Shown here: one piece after another, positions 1-8,771 of the stretch
Position numbering within the stretch: position 1 is the stretch's first letter
Layout: every line of letters begins with the position of its first letter
Assembly: GCA_947573795.1 (NCBI GenBank)
Contig: CANPHE010000025.1
Span: 1-36,047, forward strand
DNA from: an uncultured Alistipes sp.
GTDB lineage: Bacteria; Bacteroidota; Bacteroidia; Bacteroidales; Rikenellaceae
Direction of reading: 5' to 3'
DNA length: 36,047 nucleotides
Notes under the pieces: model-generated
The model's input: only the letters and a program-made list of their open reading frames with translations
Told to the model about the DNA's origin: nothing
The model's database searches: none
Position numbers and translations under genes: made by a program

Positions 1-76
1 CTGGTCGATGCCTCGCGGCCTTTGGCCGCGTTTATAAATCCGACCCTCCCCTAAAGCCCCTCCTCGGAGGGGACTT
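1..76 (+). repeat. Interspersed intergenic repeat, copy A (hairpin plus C-rich core)
   Basis: A perfect hairpin at 14-30 (seven-base arms, loop TTT) is followed by a core at 41-76. The core reads as two C-rich blocks, then CCTCCTCGGAGGGGACTT. The same order of hairpin, GCGTTTA, C-rich core and GGACTT is seen at 25410-25490, and the core recurs near 32659 and, inverted, near 12893. The copy lies beyond the 3' end of mutS2 and codes for nothing recognisable. It is probably a REP-like non-coding repeat. Confidence 0.7.
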
Positions 77-103
77 CAGGTACAGATTTCGGTTTCGCAA
101 GTT

Positions 104-155
104 GCGGCTCATCGAGCCGCGCGGGCCGCAGCCTCCGGCGGCGAAGGCCCGCTTC
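104..155 (+). repeat. Stem-triplet-stem hairpin and second intergenic repeat family
   Basis: Positions 104-120 form a perfect hairpin, GCGGCTC-ATC-GAGCCGC. The following stretch 118-155 closely matches 27734-27775: both carry CGCGCG, GCCG, AGCCTCC, AAGGC and GCT in the same order. A 15-base string at 214-228 (AGCTCTTAGCCGGGC) recurs exactly at 32867-32881. The remainder of 1-330 holds no convincing gene; a 60-codon open frame at 102-284 lies inside these repeats. Confidence 0.5.
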
Positions 156-330
156 GGTCCGGGGACAAAAGGCGATCGAAAGCAAAAGTTGCTGCTATTT
201 CCTCATAAGACCCAGCTCTTAGCCGGGCCTTCGCAGGCTGCCCGCCCGCCAACGAACGCGATACCATCCCACTCGGCCTCTTAGCCGCCTGAAAAGCCTA
301 TCGAAAGTCGCCTTTCACCTGCCCTCGGTT

Positions 331-2814
331 TCACTCCCCGAAGCGCACGATCGTAATGCCCGAACCGCCGCGGTCCGCGTGTTCGTCCGTAGCCGACACG
401 ACATCGGGCACCGTCCGCAGGTAGCGGCGAATCTCCTCCTTGAGCGCCCCGGTGCCCTTTCCGTGAAGAATCGTCACCGAGCCTACGCCCACCATCAACG
501 CGTCGTCGACCAACTGCTGCACGGCATCCAACGCCTCGACGGCCCGCATGCCGCGCACGTCGATATGGTCGCGGAAGTTGAGCTTGCGCGACGAGATATC
601 GGCCGAATAGACCGTCCGGGCCGTCGTCGGTCGCGTCGCCTCGCGGTATTCGTTGTTCGACACCACGGTCAGCAGCGCCTTGTCCACCGTCGTCAATATC
701 TGCCCGAAGGCCACCTGCGCCCGTTTGCCTTTGACCGACTGCACGACGCCGACCATATCCTGCCCGGCCATCCGCACCTTCGAACCCGCCTCCACTTCGC
801 GTACGACGGGTGCCTCGGCCGGCTGTTCGGGCTCGGCCACCCGTTGCGCCTTGCGCTCGGCACGCCGCTGCCGACGTCGCTCGATGCGCTCGATTTCGCG
901 GGCCACCGCAGCGTCGCGCTGCGGATCGTCGGCCTTGTCCACCTGTTCGCGGAACTCGTCCAGCTCGCGGCGCGCCAGTCGCGTCAATTCTTTTTCGGCC
1001 TGCGCCTCGCGGATCGTGCGGATCGTCTGCTCGATCTGCCGGTTGGCCTCGGCGACGAGCTGCTGCGCCTCCTGCTTGGCACGGCGCAGAATCTCCTGCC
1101 GCTCGGCACGTATCTTTTCGAGCTGCGCGGCATAGGTCTGCTCCAGCTCCTCGACCTTGCGGTCCGTCACCCGGATACGGTCGCGCTTCTGCTCCCAGTA
1201 GTGTTTGTCGCGCGCAATCTCGCGCAACTGCTTCTCGATGTTGATATGGTCCGCCCCGGCTTTGTCGCTCGCCGCGCGGATGATCTCCTCCGGAAGCCCG
1301 ATCTTGCGGGCGATCTCCACGGCGAACGAACTTCCCGGCTTGCCCGTCTCCAACCGGAAAAGCGGCCGGATACGCTGCACGTCGAAAGTCATGGCGCCGT
1401 TGGCGATGCCGTCGGTGTTCGAAGCGTAGTATTTGATATTGGCATAGTGGGTCGTGATGACTCCGTAACACCCCCGCTCCAGGAGCCGTTCGAGAATCGC
1501 CTCGGCGATCGCCCCGCCGATCGTGGGCTCCGTACCCGATCCGAACTCGTCGATGAGCACCAGCGTACGGTCCGAAGCTCCGGCCAGCATGTGTTTCATG
1601 TTGAGCAGGTGCGACGAATAGGTCGACAGGTCGTTGTCGATCGACTGTTCGTCGCCGATGTCGATGAAAATCGAACGGAACACGGGCAGCTCCGAAACCT
1701 CCGACGCCGGAACGGGAAATCCGCACTGGAACATATATTGCACGATGCCCGTCGTCTTCAGGCAGACCGATTTACCGCCCGCATTGGGTCCCGAAATCAC
1801 GAGGATATGTTTGCGACGGTCGAGTTGCAGGTCCAGCGGCACGATTTCGCGCCCCTGCGCCCGCAAGGTCTGTTGCAGCAACGGATGGCGCGCGTTCTTC
1901 AGCACCAGCCGATCATCCGTCGAGAGAATCGGCCTTACGCAGCCGTTCTCCGAGGCCCAACGTCCCTTGGCGCGCAGCAGGTCGATGCGGGCCAGATAGT
2001 CGCCCGACGCGGCGATCAGCTCCGCATCGGGGCGAATTTCGTCGGTGAATTCGGAAAGGATCCGCACGATCTCGCGCCGCTCGGCATACTCCAGTTCGCG
2101 CAGTTCGTTGTTGAGCTCCACGACCTCCACCGGCTCGATGTAGAAGGTCTTTCCCGTAGCCGATTCGTCGTGGATGAAACCGTTGAGCTTGCGTTTGTTC
2201 GAGGCCGAAACCGGAATCACGGCCCGGCCGTCGCGGATCGATATCTGCGCGTCGGTCTCGACGATGCCGGCCCCTTTGGCCGCCGATAGAACCGCCTGCA
2301 AACGCTTGGCCGCCTGGCCTTCGCGTTCGCGGATCGCCCGGCGCAAGCGCTGCAATTCGGGCGATGCGCTGTCCTTCACATTGCCGAACGTATCGACCAG
2401 CGCGTCGATCCGCTGCACGATCCCGGGGAAGGACTCCACGCCGCGCGTGAGGTCGAACAGCGTCGGATAATGCGTCTCGCGATTGCGGATGAATGCGATT
2501 ACACCGCCGAGCAGCGCCAGGGCCTTGCGCAGCACGACGACCTCCTCGACGTCGAGGAAGGTCCCTTCGATGCGCAGCTTGGCGACGATCCGATCCGTAT
2601 CGGGATACTCTCCGCCCGGGAATTCGCGTTCCATATCGAGCAGCTGCCGCATCTCGTCGGCCAGCGCCAGGCGGCGTTCGATCTGCTGCGGTACGGTGGA
2701 GAAGGTCTCCCCGGCCAGCAGCTCGCGGGCCGCCCGCATCGTACAACGCTCCGCGACCTGGCCGCGAAGCCGGTCGAAGCCGATCTTTTGCTCGAAAGAA
2801 GCTGGATAAATCAT
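331..2814 (-). CDS. mutS2: MutS2 family ATPase/endonuclease with C-terminal Smr domain
   Basis: This 827-residue protein has the full MutS2 layout. An N-terminal helical core is followed by an ABC-type ATPase with Walker A GPNAGGKS near residues 341-348 and Walker B VLIDEFGSGTE near 418. A long charged coiled coil spans roughly 510-650. A C-terminal Smr domain carries HVRG-like IDVRGM and the HGKGTG motif near 783. In this family MutS2 acts on branched DNA or on stalled, collided ribosomes rather than in mismatch repair; which role applies here cannot be read from sequence. It is somewhat longer than the usual 780 or so residues, mostly through the charged region. It lies 142 bases downstream of the MlaD-like gene on the same strand, and no clear promoter was seen between them, so cotranscription is possible. 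Confidence 0.95.
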   Translation of the reverse strand: MIYPASFEQKIGFDRLRGQVAERCTMRAARELLAGETFSTVPQQIERRLALADEMRQLLDMEREFPGGEYPDTDRIVAKLRIEGTFLDVEEVVVLRKALALLGGVIAFIRNRETHYPTLFDLTRGVESFPGIVQRIDALVDTFGNVKDSASPELQRLRRAIREREGQAAKRLQAVLSAAKGAGIVETDAQISIRDGRAVIPVSASNKRKLNGFIHDESATGKTFYIEPVEVVELNNELRELEYAERREIVRILSEFTDEIRPDAELIAASGDYLARIDLLRAKGRWASENGCVRPILSTDDRLVLKNARHPLLQQTLRAQGREIVPLDLQLDRRKHILVISGPNAGGKSVCLKTTGIVQYMFQCGFPVPASEVSELPVFRSIFIDIGDEQSIDNDLSTYSSHLLNMKHMLAGASDRTLVLIDEFGSGTEPTIGGAIAEAILERLLERGCYGVITTHYANIKYYASNTDGIANGAMTFDVQRIRPLFRLETGKPGSSFAVEIARKIGLPEEIIRAASDKAGADHINIEKQLREIARDKHYWEQKRDRIRVTDRKVEELEQTYAAQLEKIRAERQEILRRAKQEAQQLVAEANRQIEQTIRTIREAQAEKELTRLARRELDEFREQVDKADDPQRDAAVAREIERIERRRQRRAERKAQRVAEPEQPAEAPVVREVEAGSKVRMAGQDMVGVVQSVKGKRAQVAFGQILTTVDKALLTVVSNNEYREATRPTTARTVYSADISSRKLNFRDHIDVRGMRAVEALDAVQQLVDDALMVGVGSVTILHGKGTGALKEEIRRYLRTVPDVVSATDEHADRGGSGITIVRFGE

Positions 2815-2956
2815 GGAATAACCGAAATATTACCTGTCGGTCCGCACCCGTCCGCCACGTCGGCCCGCAGCCGATCCGTCCGGCTCCCGGGAACACCGGA
2901 CCCCAAACTGTTCCGCAGCGAAACCCGCCCCTTACGGACCGGGGTTCCTGCCAATG

Positions 2957-3961
2957 CTACCGATTTTTGCCGGAGAGCGAATCCTGCCGCGCCTTTTCGG
3001 CGGCGCGTGCCGCCTTGCGATCGGCCTTCGCCTTGGCCTTCTCCGGATCGCGCCCGAAAAGCGAGAAGTGGACGTAGCGGCCCGGATACTGCTTCACGTC
3101 GGAGAGCAGCGCCGCCAGATTGCCGCTCGCCACGGTGAGCGAATCGTACAGCGCCGGATCGTCCAGCAGCTTGCCCACCGTGCCTTCGCCCGCCTTCAGA
3201 CGCTCCATCAGGACATTGAGTCCGTCGACGGTCCGGGCGATCTTCGCAGCGACCTCCTCTTCGGAGAGCTGCTGTGCCATACCGTTCAGGCTCAGGATAA
3301 TGCTATCCACCCGACCGGCATTCTCGCCCAGCATTTCGGAGAACTTCGCGAAGCTGTCCATCGCCCGACGCAGGTTGTGCTTCTCGGCAGACAGCACCTC
3401 GGCCATATCGCCCGAGAGGGTATTGAGATGCCCGAGCGTCCCGGCGATGTTGTCGCCGTTGCGTTCCAGCATGGCGTTCAGGTTGTCGAGCGTACGCGAC
3501 ACGTCGCCCGTCACCTGCGAAATTTTCTGCTTGAAGAAATCGAGTTCCGATCCGGCGACGTCCATCAGGTCGCGGTCGCGCCCCGAACGCAGCGTATCGC
3601 CCTTCGAAAGATAGGTGGACGAAGCACCGTAGGTGATCTCCACGGCCTTGTTGCCCATCAGGCTGCTGCTGACGATCTTGGCCTCGGAATCGGACGGAAT
3701 GCGGAATTCGCGTTTGATCGTCAGCTGCAAAACCACCTGGTCGCTGCGCTGCGGATCGAACTGAATACCCGTCACCGTACCGATCTTCACCCCCCGCATC
3801 ATGACGGGCGAAGCCGACTGCACGCCGTTGATCTGGTCGTAGGCCGCATAATATTCGACGTTGCGGCTGAAGATATCGAATCCCTTCAGAAACCGAATTC
3901 CGGCCCACGCCGCACCGATCATCGCCACGGCGAAAATACCGATCTTAACTTCTCTTTTCAT
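2957..3961 (-). CDS. MCE/MlaD family phospholipid-transport substrate-binding protein
   Basis: The protein has one N-terminal membrane segment (about residues 5-22) and then an MCE/MlaD domain near residues 32-110, with the family pattern YDQINGVQSASPVMMRGVKIG. A long helical region with regularly spaced hydrophobics follows, then a short Lys/Ala/Arg-rich tail. MCE proteins of this type carry lipids between inner and outer membranes with an ATPase and permease; neither partner gene is in the window. I chose the ATG at 3961 (MKREVKIGIF) because the membrane segment then starts at once; an ATG seven codons upstream at 3982 is possible. The gene sits 103 bases downstream of the amidase gene on the same strand, and an inverted repeat with nine-base arms (4008-4016 and 4027-4035) lies between them. 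Confidence 0.88.
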   Translation of the reverse strand: MKREVKIGIFAVAMIGAAWAGIRFLKGFDIFSRNVEYYAAYDQINGVQSASPVMMRGVKIGTVTGIQFDPQRSDQVVLQLTIKREFRIPSDSEAKIVSSSLMGNKAVEITYGASSTYLSKGDTLRSGRDRDLMDVAGSELDFFKQKISQVTGDVSRTLDNLNAMLERNGDNIAGTLGHLNTLSGDMAEVLSAEKHNLRRAMDSFAKFSEMLGENAGRVDSIILSLNGMAQQLSEEEVAAKIARTVDGLNVLMERLKAGEGTVGKLLDDPALYDSLTVASGNLAALLSDVKQYPGRYVHFSLFGRDPEKAKAKADRKAARAAEKARQDSLSGKNR

Positions 3962-4007
3962 ATCCGTTCTCGCTTCATTCATAATTCATACCGCAGTGCG
4001 ATTCGGC

Positions 4008-4035
4008 GGTTTCCGAACCCGGATTCTCGGAAACC
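4008..4035. repeat. Inverted repeat between the amidase and MlaD-like genes
   Basis: The arms GGTTTCCGA (4008-4016) and TCGGAAACC (4027-4035) are perfectly complementary with a ten-base loop. In the minus-strand transcript this would form a hairpin upstream of the MlaD-like gene. It has no following U run, so it is more likely an RNA stability or regulatory element than a terminator. Confidence 0.5.
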
Positions 4036-4064
4036 CGAAATTGCCGCGACCGCCGTTTAGGGTT

Positions 4065-5366
4065 CTACCGCGTCACGATCCGCCCGTCGCGGCACCGCAC
4101 CACGAAAGCGTCGGGAAAGACCCGGCGCACCTCGCGCAAACGCTGCTGCGCCCGGGCTGCCGAGGAACACTCCTCCACACAATATTTATAAGGCAGCGCA
4201 CCGCTGCCCGCGTACTGTTTCACCTTGCCGCGATAGCTGCGGAACTGCGACGAGTCGAGCGGCAGCGCCTTCGGTGCGGCGAGTATCTGTACGGCATACC
4301 GCACCTCCCCCGCCGATTCGACGGAACCGGTTCGGACGCCCGCCGCCGATTCGGACGATTCCGAAGATTTCGGAGTCTCCGACTGCCGTTCCTCTCGCTT
4401 CGAGTCTTCGGCTTTCGGCATTTTGAACAGACCGTCATTCCGCGTCGCAGGCTTCGCATCCGTCCCCACCGCCAGTGCCGCACCGGCTCCGGCAGTCTCG
4501 TCCGTCGACGGGCTTTCCGCCGAAACCGACGGCTCGGCACCGCCCGACGACATCGGTCCGCCCGAGACGCCTTCGTCTCCACGGCGCATCGCCAGGAGAT
4601 AATCCGAATAGTCGCGCACGGCATCGAACAGCGACCGGGCGATCTCCGCCTGTCCTTTTTCCGACTTCATATAGGCCAACTCCTGCGCATTGGACATGAA
4701 CCCGATCTCGGTCAGCACGCCCGGCATGTCCGTCGCGTAAAGCACCCGCAACAACTGGGGCTTGATCCCCCGCACGTGACGCCCCGCCTTGCGGTAGTTG
4801 CGTTCGATGCAGCGGGCGATCGCCATGCTGTATTCGCCGTAGGTGAATTGCAAATTCTGAATATAGGCCCGCACGATGGCCGCCGTACGTTCGTCGGACA
4901 TGTCGATCAAATCCTCGCGGTTGCTCTCGAACAGAGCGTTTTCGTTGTAACGCTGCTCCTTGGGCGTCTCGCCCATCACGAGCGTCTCCACGCCGCGCGC
5001 CGCCGTCGAAGGAGCCGCATTGGCGTGGATCGAAATGAAGAGGTCGCCGCCCGCCTCGTTGGCGATCGTCGCCCGAGCCTGGAGATCGTCGGCCAGCGTC
5101 TCACCGAGCATCTTATCGGTCCGACGCGTGTAGACCACCTTTACGCCCGGCATCTCGCGCTCGATGAGCCGTCCCAGACGCAACGCCACGTTCAGCACGA
5201 TATCCTTCTCGTAAACACCGCCGTAGTGCGCCCCCGGCAGCTTGCCCCCGTGACCGGGATCGATCACCACCACCCGCACGCCGTAGGTAATATCCGCGGC
5301 CGCCGCAACGTTCGTAAGAACGATCGCGGCCACGAAGGCCAATGCGAGCGAAAGACGTGTGCACAT
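4065..5366 (-). CDS. Secreted N-acetylmuramoyl-L-alanine amidase with C-terminal SPOR-like domain
   Basis: The 433-residue product starts with a signal peptide (MCTRLSLALAFVAAIVL, cleavage probably after AAA near residue 23). An Amidase_3 domain follows, about residues 30-260. The expected zinc ligands and catalytic glutamates are visible: DPGHGG near 37, YEKDIVL near 52, SIHANA near 112 and LTEIGFMSN near 220. The family cleaves the amide bond between muramic acid and the stem peptide and is used in cell separation. A low-complexity Ser/Glu/Ala linker (about 265-345) leads to a SPOR-like domain (YAVQILAAPKAL onward), which in other proteins binds denuded septal glycan. This supports a division role, but that is inference. 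It appears to be the first gene of the minus-strand group that includes the MlaD-like gene and mutS2. Confidence 0.92.
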   Translation of the reverse strand: MCTRLSLALAFVAAIVLTNVAAAADITYGVRVVVIDPGHGGKLPGAHYGGVYEKDIVLNVALRLGRLIEREMPGVKVVYTRRTDKMLGETLADDLQARATIANEAGGDLFISIHANAAPSTAARGVETLVMGETPKEQRYNENALFESNREDLIDMSDERTAAIVRAYIQNLQFTYGEYSMAIARCIERNYRKAGRHVRGIKPQLLRVLYATDMPGVLTEIGFMSNAQELAYMKSEKGQAEIARSLFDAVRDYSDYLLAMRRGDEGVSGGPMSSGGAEPSVSAESPSTDETAGAGAALAVGTDAKPATRNDGLFKMPKAEDSKREERQSETPKSSESSESAAGVRTGSVESAGEVRYAVQILAAPKALPLDSSQFRSYRGKVKQYAGSGALPYKYCVEECSSAARAQQRLREVRRVFPDAFVVRCRDGRIVTR

Positions 5367-5407
5367 AATATTCCCCCGGGCGGAGCGGTTTTCTGTGATT
5401 TTTTACC

Positions 5408-5415
5408 TATCTTTG
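5408..5415 (+). promoter_or_regulatory. Candidate Bacteroidota -7 box for lptD
   Basis: TATCTTTG matches the TAnnTTTG consensus. Upstream only a T-rich stretch (5389-5392) could stand in for the -33 box, and its spacing is short. Transcription would begin near 5422 and leave a leader of about 80 bases before the lptD ATG. Confidence 0.5.
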
Positions 5416-5416
5416 T

Positions 5417-5484
5417 CCGGTTAAACCCTTACCGGAACACGGCCCCCAAGGGGCCCCGGGCGGTTTTGCCGACTTGTCGGCAAA
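5417..5484 (+). promoter_or_regulatory. Three consecutive hairpins in the lptD leader
   Basis: Three perfect inverted repeats follow each other: CCGGT/ACCGG (5417-5435), GGCCCC-CAA-GGGGCC (5441-5455) and TTTGCCGAC-TT-GTCGGCAAA (5465-5484). All lie between the candidate promoter at 5408 and the lptD start at 5504. The third overlaps a minus-strand -7 box, so it could also be a DNA operator for the divergent amidase promoter. No known riboswitch was recognised. Confidence 0.5.
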
Positions 5485-5488
5485 GGTA
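5481..5488 (-). promoter_or_regulatory. Candidate -7 box for the amidase gene
   Basis: Read on the minus strand this is TACCTTTG, a full match to TAnnTTTG. I see no good -33 box 19-21 bases upstream. If used, the amidase transcript would have a leader of about 110 bases that includes the palindrome at 5465-5484. Confidence 0.42.
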
Positions 5489-5503
5489 CGAAAAATTATC
5501 GGA

Positions 5504-8395
5504 ATGTTGGATCGATTCAGGCTAAAATATCTCCTTCCGGCGACGGCGCTGCTGCTCTTCGCCCAGGGTGTGCTGGGTACGGCAGCGCCGCGCGGCGCCC
5601 GCTGGGCCGCAGCCGAGGAGCCATTCCGCATCCAACAGCCCGATACCGCGGCCGAACGGCAGGCTCCCGCGGCCGATTCCGCCGGCGTCGCCCCAACCGA
5701 ACCGCAACCAGTCTCCGCCGCTGAAATCCGCCGCCAACGCCGGGCGCAGCAACGCGCCGCCCGCGAGGATGCGCGCCGCCGCGAAGCGTTCGACACTTTG
5801 CCCGCCGAGACCCGCGATTCGCTTTTCGCCGAACACATCGATTCCCTCGTGGCACAGCACCCTGCGGGCGATTCGCTCCGCACCGACTCACTCGGCCGCG
5901 ACACCGTACGTCAGCCCAAGCCCGCCCAGCCGTTCCTCGACGACCCGATCGAAGGCAAGAGCACCGACTCGCTGGTCTACGACGTACGGCGCAAGTTGGT
6001 CCACGTCTACAACCAGGGCGACGTCACCTACCAGACGAGCAATCTCAAGGCCGACTACATGCGCATCGACATGGCCGACAAGATGGTCTACGCCTATGGA
6101 AAAGCCGACTCGGTGGACGGCAAACCGACGGTCACCAAACCCGAATTCACCGAAGGTTCGGCCTCCTACCAGATGGATACGATCTCCTACAACCTCTCCT
6201 CGAAGAAAGCCAAGATCAAGGGCGTCGCCACGCAGCAGGGCGACGGCTGGCTGGTGGGAGGCAGCGTGAAGAAGATGCCCGACAATACGGTGAACATCCA
6301 GCACGGCAAATACACCACCTGCGACGAGACCGACCATCCCCACTTCTACCTGGCCATGACCAAAGCCAAGGTCATTCCCGGCAAGAAGGTCGTCACGGGT
6401 CCGGCCTACCTGGTCATGGAGGACGTGCCGATCTACTTCCTGGGCATTCCCGAAGGATTCTTCCCGATCAACATGGGTCCCAAGTCGGGTCTGCTGATGC
6501 CGACCTACGGCGAGGAATACACCAAGGGCTTCTTCCTGCGCGACATGGGTTACTACTTCACCCTGGGCGAATACGCCGATCTGGCTCTGCGCGGAGGCTT
6601 CTATACGCTCGGTTCGTGGGAGGCCTCGGCCGCTTCGCGCTACATCAAGCGCTACAAGTACAGCGGCAGTTTCAACATGCAGTACTCCAACATCAAGACA
6701 GGAGAGAAAGGCGAGCCCGACTACATCAAGCAGAGCAACTTCCGCCTGCAATGGACCCACTCCCAGGACCCCAAGGCCAACCCCGGTTCGACCTTCTCCG
6801 CCTCGGTGAACTTCGCCACGAGCGGTTACAGCAAGTATTCGGCGACGACGCTCAACGACATGTTGGCCACGCAGACCAACTCGTCGATCTCCTACTCGAA
6901 GAACTGGGCGGGCACCCCCTTCTCGCTCTCGGCCAACATGTCCATATCGCAGAACTCCTCCAACAAGTCGATCGCCATCACGCTGCCGACGGTCGTTTTC
7001 AACGTCGCGCGTTTCTACCCTTTCAAGCGCAAGGAGAAGACCGGCAAAGACCGCTGGTACGAGAAAATTTCGATGCAATATACGGGTAAAATGACCAACT
7101 CGGTGACGACCACCGAGTCCGAGGTCTTCAAGAAATCGACGCTCGAAAACATGAAGAACGGCATCGAACATACGATCCCCGTCTCGGCGTCATTCAACCT
7201 GTTCAACTACATCAACCTCTCGCCGTCGGTCAACTACTCCGAGAAATGGTACTTCAAGAAGGTCGAATACGAGTGGAACCCGATGACCAACCGCATCGAC
7301 ACGATGGCCAACCAATACGGATTCTACCGCCTCTACAATTACAGTGTGAGCGCCTCGGCCTCGACCACCGTCTACGGCATGTACGACTTCACCAAGAAGC
7401 GCCGCGACCGCAAGATCCAGGCGATCCGCCACGTACTGACCCCCTCGATAGGCTTCTCCTACGCACCCGACTTCAGCGACATGAAGTACGGTTACTACCG
7501 CACGCTCCAGACCGACTCGCTGGGCAACACCCGCACCTATTCGCCCTACGCCGTCAACGCTTACGGCGTTCCGTCGTCGGGCCGCTCCATGTCGATGAAC
7601 TTCTCGCTGTCGCAGAACCTCGAAATGAAGGTACTCTCCAAGCGCGACACCTCGGGCATGCGCAAGATCAAGCTCATCGACGAACTGCGCATCAGCGGCT
7701 CCTACAACTTCCTGGCCGACTCGATGGGGCTCTCGACCATTCCGGTGTCGTTCCGCACGACGCTGTTCAACAACTTCGGCATCAACCTCTCGCTGACGCT
7801 CGACCCCTACCGCGTCACTCCCGAGGGCAAGCGCTACGACAAACTCTTTTTCCCGGGCCGTGTCGTCTCGACGGGCTGGTCGTTCGGCTATACGTTCAAG
7901 TCGCGCGAGGACCGTTCGCAACGCGCCATGAACGACATCACGTCGATCCCGCCCGAGTACATGAACCCCTTCTACGACCCCTACGGCGCCATGGACCCCG
8001 TTTTGCGACGGCAATACATGGCACAGGCCTATTACGACTTCTCGCTGCCGTGGAACTTCGGATTCAACTATTCGGTCAACTACTCGATTTCGCTGGGCAA
8101 CTACCCGCCCAAGGGATATCGGAAGAACATCACCCAAACCCTCGGTTTCAACGGTTCGATCAACCTCACCCCCAAAACGGGTATCACCTTCCAGGGCGGT
8201 TACGACATCAAGCAGCGTAAGCTGACCACCTCCTCGGTGGCCATTTCGCGCGACCTCCACTGCTGGCAAATGTCCTTCTCGTGGATACCTTTCGGATTCC
8301 ACCGCTCGTGGAGCTTCAACATCGGTGTCAAGGCCGCTTCGCTCTCCGACCTCAAGTACGACAAATCCGAGTCGCAGTTCGACAACATGTATTAG
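5504..8395 (+). CDS. lptD: Outer-membrane LPS assembly protein LptD, Bacteroidota type
   Basis: The product of 963 residues begins with a signal-like stretch (MLDRFRLKYLLPATALLLF) and an Ala/Arg/Glu-rich region. An OstA/LptA-like domain follows, about residues 150-320, with DSLVYDVRRKLVHVYNQGDV and repeated short strands. The rest is a large beta barrel rich in alternating aromatic residues, starting near FFPINMGPKSGLLMPTYGEEY and ending in a strand with FDNMY. LptD inserts lipopolysaccharide or lipooligosaccharide into the outer leaflet, together with the lipoprotein LptE, which is not in the window. The ATG at 5504 is preferred; a TTG ten codons upstream at 5474 falls within the third leader hairpin and is unlikely. 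The gene is divergent from the amidase gene, and I see no terminator after its TAG. Confidence 0.92.
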   Translation: MLDRFRLKYLLPATALLLFAQGVLGTAAPRGARWAAAEEPFRIQQPDTAAERQAPAADSAGVAPTEPQPVSAAEIRRQRRAQQRAAREDARRREAFDTLPAETRDSLFAEHIDSLVAQHPAGDSLRTDSLGRDTVRQPKPAQPFLDDPIEGKSTDSLVYDVRRKLVHVYNQGDVTYQTSNLKADYMRIDMADKMVYAYGKADSVDGKPTVTKPEFTEGSASYQMDTISYNLSSKKAKIKGVATQQGDGWLVGGSVKKMPDNTVNIQHGKYTTCDETDHPHFYLAMTKAKVIPGKKVVTGPAYLVMEDVPIYFLGIPEGFFPINMGPKSGLLMPTYGEEYTKGFFLRDMGYYFTLGEYADLALRGGFYTLGSWEASAASRYIKRYKYSGSFNMQYSNIKTGEKGEPDYIKQSNFRLQWTHSQDPKANPGSTFSASVNFATSGYSKYSATTLNDMLATQTNSSISYSKNWAGTPFSLSANMSISQNSSNKSIAITLPTVVFNVARFYPFKRKEKTGKDRWYEKISMQYTGKMTNSVTTTESEVFKKSTLENMKNGIEHTIPVSASFNLFNYINLSPSVNYSEKWYFKKVEYEWNPMTNRIDTMANQYGFYRLYNYSVSASASTTVYGMYDFTKKRRDRKIQAIRHVLTPSIGFSYAPDFSDMKYGYYRTLQTDSLGNTRTYSPYAVNAYGVPSSGRSMSMNFSLSQNLEMKVLSKRDTSGMRKIKLIDELRISGSYNFLADSMGLSTIPVSFRTTLFNNFGINLSLTLDPYRVTPEGKRYDKLFFPGRVVSTGWSFGYTFKSREDRSQRAMNDITSIPPEYMNPFYDPYGAMDPVLRRQYMAQAYYDFSLPWNFGFNYSVNYSISLGNYPPKGYRKNITQTLGFNGSINLTPKTGITFQGGYDIKQRKLTTSSVAISRDLHCWQMSFSWIPFGFHRSWSFNIGVKAASLSDLKYDKSESQFDNMY

Positions 8396-8505
8396 AAAAA
8401 GGTGCATCCCCGGCCGTTTTCCGCCGTCACGGGTTCCGTTTTTCATCGTTTTCGTCGCAAATCCCCGCAAACTCCGAATTTCGGGACCAAAATTTTGGCG
8501 ATAAG

Positions 8506-8537
8506 TTTGCACGTTCCTGCGGTTTTTAATATTTTTG
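8506..8537 (+). promoter_or_regulatory. Consensus Bacteroidota promoter of the peptide/lipoprotein operon
   Basis: The -33 box TTTG (8506-8509) and the -7 box TATTTTTG (8530-8537) are separated by exactly 20 bases, an ideal match. Transcription would begin near 8544, about 38 bases before the ATG of the small peptide gene. It probably drives that gene and the lipoprotein gene beyond it. Confidence 0.82.
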
Positions 8538-8581
8538 TAGGTATTAATCATCCATTGCCTTAAACCTAAATATCAATAACA

Positions 8582-8761
8582 ATGATTACGCACAAACCGC
8601 ACTTCCAGGGGGGGGGAAATCCTTACATCGCCCCTGAACTCGAAATCGTGACCGTCGAGGTCGAAAAGGGGTTCGCAACCAGTCCGAATCCGCTTGATTA
8701 CAGCGAAGAAGGTTCTGCCGGTAAGGACATTACCGATTACATGTACGACGAAGAATATTAA
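8582..8761 (+). CDS. Small acidic peptide (59 residues) of unknown function
   Basis: The frame encodes 59 residues and is directly preceded by a consensus promoter, which is the main reason to call it. It begins MITHKPHFQGGGNPYIAPEL, continues with EIVTVEVEKGFATSPNPLDY and ends with an acidic, Tyr-rich tail (DYMYDEEY). No signal peptide or membrane segment is present. The pattern Y-x-A-P-E, then GFA-x-S, then an Asp/Glu/Tyr tail recalls short peptides I have seen at the head of lipoprotein operons in Alistipes and Bacteroides. That recollection could not be checked and their role is not known to me. The TAA lies ten bases before the lipoprotein ATG, so the two are almost surely cotranscribed. 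A run of nine G at codons 9-12 could allow slippage. It might be a leader peptide, a chaperone-like partner, or a secreted or processed peptide. Confidence 0.72.
   Translation: MITHKPHFQGGGNPYIAPELEIVTVEVEKGFATSPNPLDYSEEGSAGKDITDYMYDEEY
8608..8616 (+). repeat. Run of nine G inside the small peptide gene
   Basis: Nine consecutive G bases code for the end of Gln9 and for Gly10-Gly12. Gain or loss of one G would shift the frame near codon 10 and remove the rest of the peptide. Such tracts are typical sites of slipped-strand phase variation; that use here is inference. Confidence 0.8.
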
Positions 8762-8771
8762 ACCCACGGCC

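Noticed and set aside
102..284. 60-codon open frame at the left edge
   Set aside because: It lies in intergenic repeats and its composition reflects them.
379..2289. Long open frame on the plus strand opposite mutS2
   Set aside because: It is an antisense shadow of a GC-rich gene: composition is Arg/His/Leu-rich with no domain, while the minus-strand frame is a clear MutS2.
5474..5503. TTG start for lptD
   Set aside because: It falls in the arm of a perfect palindrome and the ATG at 5504 starts the signal-like sequence directly.
8694..8771. Upstream extension of the lipoprotein frame
   Set aside because: It overlaps the small peptide gene, and the lipoprotein signal peptide clearly starts at 8772.
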